From: an uncultured euryarchaeote
GTDB lineage: Archaea > Thermoplasmatota > Poseidoniia > Poseidoniales > Poseidoniaceae
NCBI GenBank assembly: GCA_937892665.1
Contig: CALBJF010000205.1
Span: 1 to 11,752 of the forward strand
Direction of reading: 5' to 3'
DNA: 11,752 bases
The notes under the pieces are model-generated. The model made no database searches and was not told the origin of the DNA. It saw only the letters and a program-made list of their open reading frames with translations. Below, piece by piece: positions 1-6,732 of this stretch. Both the position numbers and the translations under genes were made by a program. Numbering within the stretch: position 1 is the stretch's first letter; each line of letters starts with the position of its first letter.

Positions 1-777
1 ATTACACTACCAGAGGCCTTTTCTGTATCCGTTCGTGAAGATCTCGTCCGTGATGCAGTTGCATCAAGCCGAGCTAACCGCAGACAAGCATACGGTTCAC
101 GCCGACACGTCGGTAAGCGCCGCCCTATGGCTGGTATGAAGCACTCCGTCGAATGGTGGGGGAAGGGACGTGGTGTCTCTCGTATTATGCGCCGTACTGG
201 TCAACGCCGTGGTGCACAAAACCCGCATACACTCGGTGGACGCCGTGCTCACGGACCTAAGGTAGAAAAGATCTGGGCTCGTAAGTTCAACACCAAGCAA
301 CGACGTCTTGCTCGTAACGCTGCTCTCTCTGCAACTGTCAATATGGATATGGTTACATCTCGCGGACATAAACTCGATGAATCCATCGAACACTTGCCGA
401 TCATTCTAGGTAACTATACAGAGACTGTTGACGGAAAAACATCCGAATACAACATCGAAGCATTCAACCATGGCTCCGCTACTCGCAAGGTCATTGCAAT
501 CTTCAACGAACTTGGACTTGGACACGATCTTCATCGTGCTCGCTCCAACAGAAAGATTCGTGCAGGAAAAGCAACCATGCGTGGCCGAGTACGAAAGACG
601 CCTAAGTCCATACTACTCGTTGTCAAAGAAAAGACAGGACTTGCTCAAGCAGCTCGAAACCTCCCTGGTGTCGATGTTGTCTCTGCAAGAGACCTCAGCG
701 CCGAACACCTCGCCCCTGGTGGCGATGTTGGTCGCTTGACCGTCTTTACACAAGATGCTGTGGAGGCACTTAACTGA
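1..777 (+). CDS. rpl4: Large-subunit ribosomal protein L4 (uL4), 5'-truncated by window edge
   Basis: uL4 binds 23S rRNA early in assembly and lines the peptide exit tunnel. The frame is open from base 1 and gives 258 residues before TGA. The first visible residues, ITLPEAFSVSVREDLV, match the family motif that normally lies about 15 residues from the N-terminus, so only a short piece is missing upstream. Further hallmarks are SVEWWGKGRG (around residue 50), the GGRRAHGPKVEK block and the KQRRLARNAALSAT segment. An ATG at 127 lies inside conserved sequence and is not the real start. The gene upstream should be L3. The stop TGA (775-777) is shared with the SD sequence of L23, which suggests translational coupling. 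Identification is secure; the true start lies outside the window. Confidence 0.96.
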   Translation: MTLPEAFSVSVREDLVRDAVASSRANRRQAYGSRRHVGKRRPMAGMKHSVEWWGKGRGVSRIMRRTGQRRGAQNPHTLGGRRAHGPKVEKIWARKFNTKQRRLARNAALSATVNMDMVTSRGHKLDESIEHLPIILGNYTETVDGKTSEYNIEAFNHGSATRKVIAIFNELGLGHDLHRARSNRKIRAGKATMRGRVRKTPKSILLVVKEKTGLAQAARNLPGVDVVSARDLSAEHLAPGGDVGRLTVFTQDAVEALN

Positions 778-786
778 GGTGATATC

Positions 787-1044
787 ATGGAAGCATACGA
801 CATAATCATTATGCCTTGGTTGACTGAAAAGACCATGGAAGCTAGAACCACACAGAACCGTCTTGAGTTCATTGTTCGCAGATCTGCGACAAAGAAACAA
901 ATCGCTCGTGCGGTATCAACAATTTTCGAAGTAGAAGTCGCTACTGTAAACGTACGCAACACCAAGCATGGAAAGCATGCAAGTGTTCGTCTTGCAGAAG
1001 GATATGATGCTGAAGACGCTGCTATGCGTCTGGGAGCACTTTGA
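787..1044 (+). CDS. rpl23: Large-subunit ribosomal protein L23 (uL23)
   Basis: uL23 sits at the exit of the peptide tunnel and is the docking point for SRP and the Sec translocon. The 85-residue product has the usual short archaeal length. It opens with the family signature PWLTEKTMEA (residues 10-19), followed by LEFIVRRSATKKQIARAV and the VATVNVRNTKHGKHA loop. The start is fixed by GAGGTG at 776-781, five bases upstream of the ATG and overlapping the L4 stop. Its own stop again forms part of the SD of L2. Nothing unusual is seen. Confidence 0.96.
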   Translation: MEAYDIIIMPWLTEKTMEARTTQNRLEFIVRRSATKKQIARAVSTIFEVEVATVNVRNTKHGKHASVRLAEGYDAEDAAMRLGAL

Positions 1045-1055
1045 GGTGAGGAAAC

Positions 1056-1772
1056 ATGGGTAAGAGAATTCGTGCACAACGTAAAGGATCATCACCACGG
1101 TATCGCGTGTCTAGTCACCGATTCCCTGGTAAAAGCAGAATGCCTCGTGCGAAGGATATCGTCGGAGAAGTTACAGAACTTGTCCACTCTCCTGTTCACA
1201 CAGCACCTCTCGCACGTGTCAAGTTGCCTGATGGCGATACCACCTTTGTGGTCGCTACAGAAGGTCTTGCAGTAGGAAGCAACATCGCCATTGGCGACAA
1301 TGTCTCCCTACGACCAGGTAACATCACATCACTCGCACAAATCCCTGAAGGGACTGCCATCAACAACGTCGAACTTCGACCTGGTGATGGTGGCAAGGTC
1401 GCTCGAACAGCAGGTAATTCTTGTTTGGTTGAAGCAAAACTTGGAGATAAAGTCCGTATTCGAATGCCGTCCGGTTCCGTTAAGGAACTTCCAGGCAGCT
1501 GTCGAGCCACCATTGGTGTGCTCGCAGGTCATGGCCGTGATGAGATGCCACTGCGAACTGCTGGAGCTGCGTACTACAAAGCTAAGGCTCGTGGTAAACT
1601 CTTCCCACACGTCAGTGGTGTAGCAATGAACCCTGTGGATCACCCACACGGTGGTGGAAATCACCAAGCTGTTCACGGACCTAACTCAGTTGCTCGAAGT
1701 ACCCCACCAGGTGCTAAGGTCGGATTGATTGCCCCAAGCCGTACGGGACGAGGACGCGGCAAGAGAGTATGA
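1056..1772 (+). CDS. rpl2: Large-subunit ribosomal protein L2 (uL2)
   Basis: uL2 is a core 23S rRNA-binding protein needed for subunit joining and for the integrity of the peptidyl-transferase centre. The 238-residue product matches archaeal L2 in length. It starts MGKRIRAQRKGS, typical for the archaeal family. The diagnostic motif GVAMNPVDHPHGGG occupies residues 188-201; D195 and H196 match the conserved Asp-His pair close to the catalytic centre in bacterial L2. The tail is the usual basic TGRGRGKRV. GAGGTG at 1043-1048 lies seven bases from the ATG and overlaps the L23 stop. The gene ends in TGAGGTG, which serves S19. Confidence 0.97.
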   Translation: MGKRIRAQRKGSSPRYRVSSHRFPGKSRMPRAKDIVGEVTELVHSPVHTAPLARVKLPDGDTTFVVATEGLAVGSNIAIGDNVSLRPGNITSLAQIPEGTAINNVELRPGDGGKVARTAGNSCLVEAKLGDKVRIRMPSGSVKELPGSCRATIGVLAGHGRDEMPLRTAGAAYYKAKARGKLFPHVSGVAMNPVDHPHGGGNHQAVHGPNSVARSTPPGAKVGLIAPSRTGRGRGKRV

Positions 1773-1783
1773 GGTGTTGAATT

Positions 1784-2275
1784 ATGGGACGTAAGAAGAA
1801 GAAGTCATTCATGACCCCTAAAGCCGGTCGACGTAAGGCGCGTAAGCGACTTTCAACGACAACGGCTCGCCAGAAGAAAGAATTCACATACCGTGGATAC
1901 GATGTTGAAACATTGAGCAACATGCCAATGTTCCCTGAAGATGGTGCTGAGGAATACCTCATCCGCCTCCTTCCTTCACGTGTCCGCCGTTCGATCAGTC
2001 GCGGTCTTTCAGAGCAGAATCTGAGGTTCAGAGAACGTGTCGCTCGAAGTAAAACAAACACAATTCGTACGCATCGCCGTGATATGCCAATACTACCAGA
2101 ATTCGTCGGTAAGACACTCGCAGTTCACAACGGACAACATTTCGTTGAGATTGCCGTCAAGCCGGAGATGATTGGTCACTACTTAGGTGAATTTGCAATC
2201 ACACGACGTGGAGTTGCCCACAGTGGGCCGGGTGTAGGTGCTACCCGTTCTTCCAAGCACGTAGCATTGAAGTGA
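1784..2275 (+). CDS. rps19: Small-subunit ribosomal protein S19 (uS19) with basic N-terminal extension
   Basis: uS19 is in the 30S head, near the A site and the intersubunit bridges. The core runs from KKEFTYRGYD (residue 31 on) through IRTHRRDMPILPEFVG to the signature PEMIGHYLGEFAITRR and GVGATRSSKHV near the end. The product is 163 residues; archaeal S19 more often starts only a few residues before the FTYRG motif. The first 30 residues are extra and very basic (K4-K7, then RRKARKR at 16-22). The start is supported by GAGGTG at 1771-1776, seven bases from the ATG; an internal ATG at 1811 has no SD. The stop is embedded in TGAGGTGA serving L22. Confidence 0.96.
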   Translation: MGRKKKKSFMTPKAGRRKARKRLSTTTARQKKEFTYRGYDVETLSNMPMFPEDGAEEYLIRLLPSRVRRSISRGLSEQNLRFRERVARSKTNTIRTHRRDMPILPEFVGKTLAVHNGQHFVEIAVKPEMIGHYLGEFAITRRGVAHSGPGVGATRSSKHVALK

Positions 2276-2285
2276 GGTGAAATAA

Positions 2286-2882
2286 ATGAGCAGTAAGCGA
2301 AATATGGACCGTCGAACAAAGCGTCGACAACTTTCACAACGTGGATACACACAGCTCTTGCAAGGAAGCCGTCTGGCTACAGCACGTGCAGTCAATGTAG
2401 ACATGCACGTCAAGCACTGTTTCGAAGTCGCTCGTGCCCTCAAAGGCATGACCGCCGGACGAGCAATTAGTTTCCTTAACGAAGTTCTTCTCATCGATTC
2501 AGATCGAGCAGACATTCGCCGTAAGGCAAGTGCAGTTCCTTACCGACTTGGTAGCGGAAACAAGAAGAAGCGACGATCTGGACCTTCTATGGTAGGACAC
2601 CGTAAAGGTGGTATCGGACCAGGTAGATATCCTGTAAAGGCAAGCCGTGCATTCATCAAGCTCATTCAGAGCGCAATGGAAAATGCTCGTCACCAATACG
2701 ATGATGTTGAACCTGAAGACATGGAAATCACACACGTTGCAGCACACCGTGGACAAATCCGTCGTGGATGGATTCCTCGTGCTCGTGGACGTGCAACACC
2801 AAGCAACCACTATCAAGTAAATCTCGAGATTTTCCTCGAAGATTTCACAGCAACCGACGATGAGTTGGAGGATGACTTCTGA
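2286..2882 (+). CDS. rpl22: Large-subunit ribosomal protein L22 (uL22), long form
   Basis: uL22 binds domains of 23S rRNA and contributes a hairpin to the exit tunnel. Family marks are the KHCFEVARALKGMTAGRAI block (residues 43-61), GPGRYPVKASRAFIKLI (111-127), the ITHVAAHRGQ motif and the GRATPSNHYQVNLEI segment. The product is 198 residues, longer than the roughly 155 usual in archaea. The extra length comes from a basic N-terminus (residues 1-17), a Lys/Arg-rich stretch between the two halves (about 72-110) and an acidic tail (DDELEDDF). GAGGTG at 2274-2279 is six bases from the ATG. The stop (2880-2882) merges with the SD of S3. Confidence 0.95.
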   Translation: MSSKRNMDRRTKRRQLSQRGYTQLLQGSRLATARAVNVDMHVKHCFEVARALKGMTAGRAISFLNEVLLIDSDRADIRRKASAVPYRLGSGNKKKRRSGPSMVGHRKGGIGPGRYPVKASRAFIKLIQSAMENARHQYDDVEPEDMEITHVAAHRGQIRRGWIPRARGRATPSNHYQVNLEIFLEDFTATDDELEDDF

Positions 2883-2892
2883 GGCGAATATC

Positions 2893-3570
2893 ATGGCAGG
2901 TAAAAAGAGTACAATTAAGGCAATCGTCAACCGAAACGTTGAGCGACACTTGGTCAAGGAATTCCTTATGAAGAACACCAAGCGTTCTGGATTTGGTGGA
3001 TTAGATATCAAGCGTACCCCAAACGGTACCGAAGTAACAGTTCATGCAGAACGCCCTGGATTGGTCATCGGCCGAAAAGGTAAGATCATCAAGGAACTTG
3101 AAAGCCGGTTGAAGAGTGAGTTCGAACTCTACGACCCTCAACTGAAGGTTGAAGAAATCAAATCTTCTGAATCGACTGCAAACGCACAAGTTATGGCAGA
3201 AAAAATCGCCTCAGCTTTGGAGCGTGGATGGTATTACCGCCGTGCTGGAAACAGCGCTGCTGAAAACATCATGACTGCAGGTGCACGTGGTGTTATCGTA
3301 ACACTCGCTGGTAAACTAACCGGTTCTCGTAATCGAACACAGAAGTTCATCAAGGGACACGTCAAGTACTGTGGTGAAACTGCACTTATCCATATGGACA
3401 AAGGCTACTCTGTCGCAGTTAAGAAACTCGGAACAATCGGTGTAACTGTTGAGATTATGCGAGCAAATACTCGCCTTCCTCACGAAATCACTATCTTCTC
3501 CAATGAAGAGTTGTTGATCCGAGAAGAAGCTGAAGCAACTTCCCAGGCAAATGCAGAGGTGACTGGATGA
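2893..3570 (+). CDS. rps3: Small-subunit ribosomal protein S3 (uS3)
   Basis: uS3 forms part of the mRNA entry channel in the 30S head. From the ATG at 2893 the product is 225 residues. A type-2 KH domain contains the RNA-binding loop RPGLVIGRKGKIIKEL, with the GxxG at residues 60-63. The C-terminal S3 domain includes NSAAENIMTAGARGV and KLTGSRNRTQKFIKG. The C-terminus is acidic and Ala-rich. The frame is open upstream to an ATG at 2860 inside L22, but the SD-like GAGGCG at 2881-2886 lies six bases before 2893, and MAGKKSTIKAIVNRN is the expected N-terminus. The stop overlaps the L29 start as ATGA. Confidence 0.96.
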   Translation: MAGKKSTIKAIVNRNVERHLVKEFLMKNTKRSGFGGLDIKRTPNGTEVTVHAERPGLVIGRKGKIIKELESRLKSEFELYDPQLKVEEIKSSESTANAQVMAEKIASALERGWYYRRAGNSAAENIMTAGARGVIVTLAGKLTGSRNRTQKFIKGHVKYCGETALIHMDKGYSVAVKKLGTIGVTVEIMRANTRLPHEITIFSNEELLIREEAEATSQANAEVTG

Positions 3571-3767
3571 GCCACGTCCGCAATCGTGATATCGCAGCAA
3601 TGAGCCAGGAGGCTCTTGGAGCAAGACTTCTTGAATTGCAAGAAGAACTTCTCCAACTCCAGGCTGAAAAGGCACTCGGTGGTACACCTTCCAATATGGG
3701 TGCATACAAGGCAACACGCCGAAGTATCGCACGCATCAAGTCCTATCTTCATGGGGCTACCAACTGA
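3567..3767 (+). CDS. rpl29: Large-subunit ribosomal protein L29 (uL29)
   Basis: uL29 is a small helical-hairpin protein next to L23 at the tunnel exit, where SRP and nascent-chain factors bind. The 66-residue product has the usual archaeal length. Helix 1 (about 9-35) contains LLELQEELLQLQAEKALGG, and helix 2 (about 44-62) contains the ATRRSIARIKSYL pattern typical of the family. The start overlaps the S3 stop by ATGA, with GAGGTG at 3557-3562 inside the end of S3, four bases before the ATG. The following gap of 22 bases is the longest in the window. Confidence 0.95.
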   Translation: MSHVRNRDIAAMSQEALGARLLELQEELLQLQAEKALGGTPSNMGAYKATRRSIARIKSYLHGATN

Positions 3768-3773
3768 AACTAC

Positions 3774-3779
3774 GAGGTG
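3774..3779 (+). promoter_or_regulatory. Shine-Dalgarno site of aIF1, wide spacing
   Basis: GAGGTG lies in the 22-base gap between L29 and aIF1, ten bases before the aIF1 ATG. Other GAGGTG sites in this window sit mostly five to seven bases away. Two in-frame TGA codons (3778 and 3781) block any longer start, so 3790 is the first possible ATG. The wider spacing and the separation from the L29 stop could lower initiation relative to the ribosomal proteins; that is inference. Confidence 0.6.
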
Positions 3780-3789
3780 ATGAACGACT

Positions 3790-4089
3790 ATGGCGGCAAT
3801 TTGCAGTGTGTGTGGGCTCCCTGATGAGCTGTGCATCTGTCAAGAAATCGCTAAGGAGCAACAAAGAGCAATTTTGTCAACTGACCGAAGGAGATATGGA
3901 AAAATTGTCACCAAAGTGGAAGGTATTGAAGACGTAGCAATCGACATCAACGAACTAGCAAAATTACTCAAAAACAAATGTGCTGCCGGAGGAACTGTCA
4001 AGGGTCGAATCATAGAACTTCAAGGCGATCACAAAAAGAAGGCAGCAAACGTACTAAGAAATAATGGATTTAATGTGGAGGTGAGATAA
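3790..4089 (+). CDS. sui1: Translation initiation factor aIF1 (SUI1 family)
   Basis: aIF1 binds the 30S subunit near the P site and enforces correct start-codon selection, rejecting mismatched initiator tRNA-codon pairs. The 99-residue product begins with a zinc-type cysteine cluster, C5-x2-C8 and C15-x-C17 (CSVCGLPDELCIC), as in many euryarchaeal aIF1 proteins. The SUI1 fold follows: KIVTKVEGIEDVAIDINEL, then KNKCAAGGTVKG with the conserved GGT turn, and IIELQGDHKKKAANVL near the end. Its place between L29 and Rpp29 is typical for euryarchaea. It ends in TAA, the only non-TGA stop seen here, and TAATG overlaps the Rpp29 start by one base. Confidence 0.95.
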   Translation: MAAICSVCGLPDELCICQEIAKEQQRAILSTDRRRYGKIVTKVEGIEDVAIDINELAKLLKNKCAAGGTVKGRIIELQGDHKKKAANVLRNNGFNVEVR

Positions 4090-4346
4090 TGACAGATATG
4101 AACAAGACTTGGATGGGGCAGACGCTTAATGTCGTTCGTTCCACAGATTCCACTCTCATCGGACGATCTGGACTTGTCGTCGATGAATCACAACATACGA
4201 TCACCATCCTCGAACACAACATTGAGCGTGTGTTCGGAAAATCAAGTATCCAATTTACACTCAACGACGGAACTACCGTCCTCAAAGGATCGTCCTTGCG
4301 GCAACGACCTGAAGATAGAATGCGCCGCAACTACAAGGAGGCATGA
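4089..4346 (+). CDS. rnp1: Ribonuclease P protein component 1 (Rpp29/Pop4 homologue)
   Basis: Archaeal Rpp29 is one of the protein subunits of RNase P, which removes 5' leaders from pre-tRNA; it pairs with Rpp21 on the specificity side of the RNA. The 85-residue product is short but carries the family pattern: MGQTLNVVRSTDSTLIGRSG (residues 9-28), the VVDESQHTITI strand pair, the K51/F56 region, and the terminal RQRPEDR motif (71-77). The fold is an Sm-like barrel in known members. It starts in the TAATG overlap with aIF1, with GGAGGTGA at 4078-4085 upstream. The next gene is S17, the usual archaeal neighbour. Confidence 0.92.
   Translation: MTDMNKTWMGQTLNVVRSTDSTLIGRSGLVVDESQHTITILEHNIERVFGKSSIQFTLNDGTTVLKGSSLRQRPEDRMRRNYKEA
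4337..4341 (+). promoter_or_regulatory. Shine-Dalgarno site that decides the S17 start
   Basis: GGAGG lies only one base before the ATG at 4343 but seven bases before the ATG at 4349. Normal spacing therefore favours 4349. This also gives the usual archaeal S17 N-terminus MRDIGIDVK. Confidence 0.75.
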
Positions 4347-4348
4347 AG

Positions 4349-4684
4349 ATGCGAGACATCGGAATTGACGTAAAAAGACCAACAGATGAATGGGACGGCG
4401 ACGAGAACTGCCCGTTCTACGGAAGCTTGCGCTTGCGTGGACAGGTATTCGAAGGCGTAGTATCCGGAATCGGAATGCAGAAGACAATAACAATCGAGCG
4501 AAACAATGTTCGTTACATGAAGAAGTACGAACGTTTCGAAAAGCGAACCAGCGCTCTAAGCGCACATTTGCCAAGTTGTATTGGCGATGTCGAAATTGGA
4601 GATTCCGTACGTGTTATGGAATGCCGACCTCTTTCCAAGACAGTTTCATTCTGTGTTGTTGAAATGACTGGGGGTGACGAGTGA
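4349..4684 (+). CDS. rps17: Small-subunit ribosomal protein S17 (uS17)
   Basis: uS17 is a primary 16S rRNA-binding protein of the 30S body. From 4349 the product is 111 residues, normal for archaea. Motifs in order are MRDIGIDVKRP, the CPFYGSLRLRGQVFEGVV block (S17 archaeal N-domain joined to the OB fold), KTITIERNNVRYMKKYERFEKR and the signature GDSVRVMECRPLSKTVSF. An in-frame ATG two codons upstream (4343) would add MK and overlap the Rpp29 stop as ATGA, but it is too close to the SD. The stop overlaps the L14 start in TGATG. Confidence 0.95.
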   Translation: MRDIGIDVKRPTDEWDGDENCPFYGSLRLRGQVFEGVVSGIGMQKTITIERNNVRYMKKYERFEKRTSALSAHLPSCIGDVEIGDSVRVMECRPLSKTVSFCVVEMTGGDE

Positions 4685-5082
4685 TGAGAGGAATTGCAGG
4701 CCGTCAAACCCGTGGATTGCCAACAATGGCTCGACTACACGTCGCTGATAACACCGGTGCTAAGATCGTTCAAATCGTGAACGTCATCAAGCTCGGTGGT
4801 ACAATGCGTCGATACCCTGCTGGTGGCGTTGGTGACATGACCAAGGTTTCAGTCAAGAAGGGTACTCCAGATACTCGACGACAGATGTTCAATGCTGTCA
4901 TCATCCGTCAACGCCGACCATTCCGTCGTGCTGATGGAACATGGGTTCAATTCGAAGACAATGCATGTGTCATTACAAACCTCAAGGGTGAAGTTCAGGG
5001 ATCCGATATCAAAGGACCCGTCTCCCGTGAGGCTGCAGAGCGTTGGCCACGTATCGCTGCAACAGCGAAACAAATTGTATGA
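4684..5082 (+). CDS. rpl14: Large-subunit ribosomal protein L14 (uL14)
   Basis: uL14 sits at the subunit interface and contacts 16S rRNA in intersubunit bridges. The 132-residue product starts MRGIAGRQTRGLP as is usual in archaea. It contains the ADNTGAKIVQIVNV motif (about 21-34), the FNAVIIRQRRPFRRADG loop and FEDNACVITN with GSDIKGPVSREAAERWP at the C-terminus. A GTG at 4681, one codon upstream in frame, could also start it, but the ATG at 4684 gives the family N-terminus and a TGATG overlap with S17. GGGGTGA at 4671-4677 serves as SD. The stop is part of the L24 SD. Confidence 0.96.
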   Translation: MRGIAGRQTRGLPTMARLHVADNTGAKIVQIVNVIKLGGTMRRYPAGGVGDMTKVSVKKGTPDTRRQMFNAVIIRQRRPFRRADGTWVQFEDNACVITNLKGEVQGSDIKGPVSREAAERWPRIAATAKQIV

Positions 5083-5091
5083 GGTGAGAAC

Positions 5092-5499
5092 ATGGTAACA
5101 TCAAGAAAACCAGGAAAGCAGCGCAAGGCGCACTACAACGCATCTTTGCATACCAAGCGTAAGCGAGTAACTGCTCGTCTTCAACTCGACAAACCTGACG
5201 AAAGGTTCGCTGGCGTTCGCTCAGTAACCATTCGCACAGGCGACACTGTCCGTGTAATCCGTGGGGATTTCGCAAGCGGTGGAAAGCGTCACGGTGGAAA
5301 GCGCAAGGCTGAACCACTCACAGGTCCAGTAATTGGCATCGATGCCAAGAATGGACGTATCCTTATTGAAGGTGCAAAACAATCCAAATCAGACAACAGA
5401 GAAGAAGCCGTGCCGGTCCACGCTTCCAACGTCGTTATCGTGAAACTCGATGAGACGGACAAATTGCGAATGCAAAAATTGACCGATGATAGGAGTTGA
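5092..5499 (+). CDS. rpl24: Large-subunit ribosomal protein L24 (uL24) with basic KOW-loop insertion
   Basis: uL24 is an assembly initiator of the 50S subunit, close to the tunnel exit. The 135-residue product shows the archaeal/eukaryotic N-terminus (KPGKQRKAHYNASLHTKRKR), the KOW motif starting at GDTVRVIRGDF (50-60), GRILIEGAKQSKSDN (88-102) and the VHASNVVIVKLD block. Between GDF and the expected Gly-x-Val of the KOW motif is an unusual insertion rich in Gly, Lys and Arg (about residues 61-77); most archaeal L24 proteins have only a few residues here. GAGGTG at 5081-5086 is five bases from the ATG and overlaps the L14 stop. Confidence 0.94.
   Translation: MVTSRKPGKQRKAHYNASLHTKRKRVTARLQLDKPDERFAGVRSVTIRTGDTVRVIRGDFASGGKRHGGKRKAEPLTGPVIGIDAKNGRILIEGAKQSKSDNREEAVPVHASNVVIVKLDETDKLRMQKLTDDRS
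5491..5495 (+). promoter_or_regulatory. Shine-Dalgarno site that decides the S4e start
   Basis: AGGAG lies at the very end of L24. A TTG at 5496 directly abuts it and cannot be used; the ATG at 5505 is nine bases downstream and gives the usual MG-start of S4e. Confidence 0.7.
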
Positions 5500-5504
5500 A
5501 TACA

Positions 5505-6206
5505 ATGGGTAGCAGCAGTCACTTGAAACGTTTAGCCATGCCTCGTAGCTGGCCACTTCCACGAAAGACCACCATTTGGGTTACACGCCCAAGCCCAGGT
5601 GCACACAGCCTAGATCGCTGTATGCCATTGAATCTGATCGTAAGAGATGTTCTTGGCCGTGCTCAAACATCCCGTGAAGTTCGATTCATTGTTCACAATG
5701 AATTGGTCAAGGTTGATGGACGAATCTGTAAAGATACCCGCCGTGGTGTCGGCTTGATGGATGTTCTTTCTCTTGGAGATGAACACTTCCGTTGCATGCT
5801 CGATATCAACGGACGTCTACGATACGCTCAGATTCCATCTGATGAAGCAGCATGGAAGATTGCTCGTATTGAAGGCAAGTCTACAATCAAGGGAGGTAAG
5901 ACTCAACTCAACCTCCACGATGGACGAAACCTCATCGTCGATGATTCAAACCTCTACAATACAGGAGATTCACTAAAAATTGCTCTTCCTGAACAGACCA
6001 TCGTGGAACACATCAAGTTCACAGAAGGTGTGCGATGTTACCTTGTTGGTGGTACGCACATCGGTGAAGTTGCGGCAATGAAGGAGCGCATCGTTAAGCG
6101 ATCCAGCATGCCAAACGAAGTCTTATTCGAAGACTTTGGTACAACTGAAGTCAACGTCTTCGCTGTTGGAGATTCCAACATGCCAATCACGGAGGTGAAG
6201 GTTTGA
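5505..6206 (+). CDS. rps4e: Small-subunit ribosomal protein S4e
   Basis: S4e is a 30S protein found only in archaea and eukaryotes, so it helps fix the domain of the organism. The 233-residue product has the standard length. It starts MGSSSHLKRLAMPRSWPLPR, followed by KTTIWVTRPSPGAHS, an S4-type RNA-binding domain (about 41-100, with SREVRFIVHNELVKVDGR), the central S4e domain (KTQLNLHDGRNLIV), and a C-terminal KOW element (CYLVGGTHIGEVA, about 178-190). The start at 5505 is chosen by SD spacing. The stop overlaps the L5 start as TTGA. Confidence 0.95.
   Translation: MGSSSHLKRLAMPRSWPLPRKTTIWVTRPSPGAHSLDRCMPLNLIVRDVLGRAQTSREVRFIVHNELVKVDGRICKDTRRGVGLMDVLSLGDEHFRCMLDINGRLRYAQIPSDEAAWKIARIEGKSTIKGGKTQLNLHDGRNLIVDDSNLYNTGDSLKIALPEQTIVEHIKFTEGVRCYLVGGTHIGEVAAMKERIVKRSSMPNEVLFEDFGTTEVNVFAVGDSNMPITEVKV
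6191..6198 (+). promoter_or_regulatory. Strong Shine-Dalgarno site for the TTG start of L5
   Basis: GGAGGTGA, one of the longest anti-SD matches in the window, lies four bases before TTG at 6203. The next in-frame ATG (6224) has no SD, so the TTG start is well supported. Confidence 0.75.
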
Positions 6207-6730
6207 GCGATACAGTCAATCCAATGAGCACTCCTCGAATTACGAAGGTTTGCGTCAACATCGGTGTTGGTGAAGGTGGAGATCGTCTGACCAACGCTGA
6301 AAACGTTCTCGAAATCGTAACAGGTGTTCGTCCACAACGAACACTTGGTCGAATTCAGAACCGTGATCTCAAGGTTCGTGAAGGAGCACCTATCGGTTGC
6401 CGCTCCACAATGCGAAACAAGGATGCAATCAATACGTTCCTCAAGAACGCTTTCTGGGTACGTGACAACACAATCCCAAACTGGAACTTCGACGCACAAG
6501 GAAATCTTTCCTTTGGTGTCCGTGACTACACGGATTTCCCAGAACAAAAATACGATCCTGATATTGGAATCTACGGTATGGACATCAACGTCGTCTTGGA
6601 ACGTCCAGGGCACAGAGTAAGCCGCCGCCGAAAAGGAAAGGCCAAGGTTGGAAAGGGACACGGCGTAAGTCGAGAAGAATCGATGAAGTGGTTCTCTGAA
6701 ACCTTTGGATTAAAAATCATGGAGGAATGA
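6203..6730 (+). CDS. rpl5: Large-subunit ribosomal protein L5 (uL5), TTG start
   Basis: uL5 binds 5S rRNA and contacts P-site tRNA in the central protuberance. The 175-residue product has the archaeal signature [17 protein letters not shown] (about 13-29), [20 protein letters not shown], the [17 protein letters not shown] block and the [20 protein letters not shown] motif. The start is TTG, the only non-ATG start I accept in this window. It is backed by a strong SD, by TTGA overlap with the S4e stop, and by the encoded NPM near the N-terminus, which is typical of archaeal L5. Confidence 0.95.
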   Translation: MSDTVNPMSTPRITKVCVNIGVGEGGDRLTNAENVLEIVTGVRPQRTLGRIQNRDLKVREGAPIGCRSTMRNKDAINTFLKNAFWVRDNTIPNWNFDAQGNLSFGVRDYTDFPEQKYDPDIGIYGMDINVVLERPGHRVSRRRKGKAKVGKGHGVSREESMKWFSETFGLKIMEE

Positions 6731-6732
6731 AT

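Noticed and set aside
428..739. Second plus-strand frame inside L4, and similar ones at 1072-1275, 1291-1623, 4129-4368 and 4390-4662
   Set aside because: They lie inside secure genes in another frame, without ribosome-binding sites or recognisable products.
2860..2892. Longer S3 start inside L22
   Set aside because: The added residues match no S3 family sequence, and the SD-like GAGGCG at 2881-2886 points to 2893.
2499..3011. Minus-strand open frame opposite L22 and S3 (170 residues)
   Set aside because: It is antisense to conserved coding sequence. Its hydrophobic look comes from reverse-complemented Lys/Glu-rich codons.
3768..3789. Possible internal promoter in the L29-aIF1 gap
   Set aside because: No TATA-like box or BRE is visible in these 22 bases, nor a convincing one just upstream in L29; the region is too short to hold one.
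6038..6661. Long minus-strand open frame opposite S4e and L5 (207 residues)
   Set aside because: It lies fully antisense to two secure ribosomal genes, has no SD or family pattern, and its product is low in recognisable motifs; it is a shadow frame.
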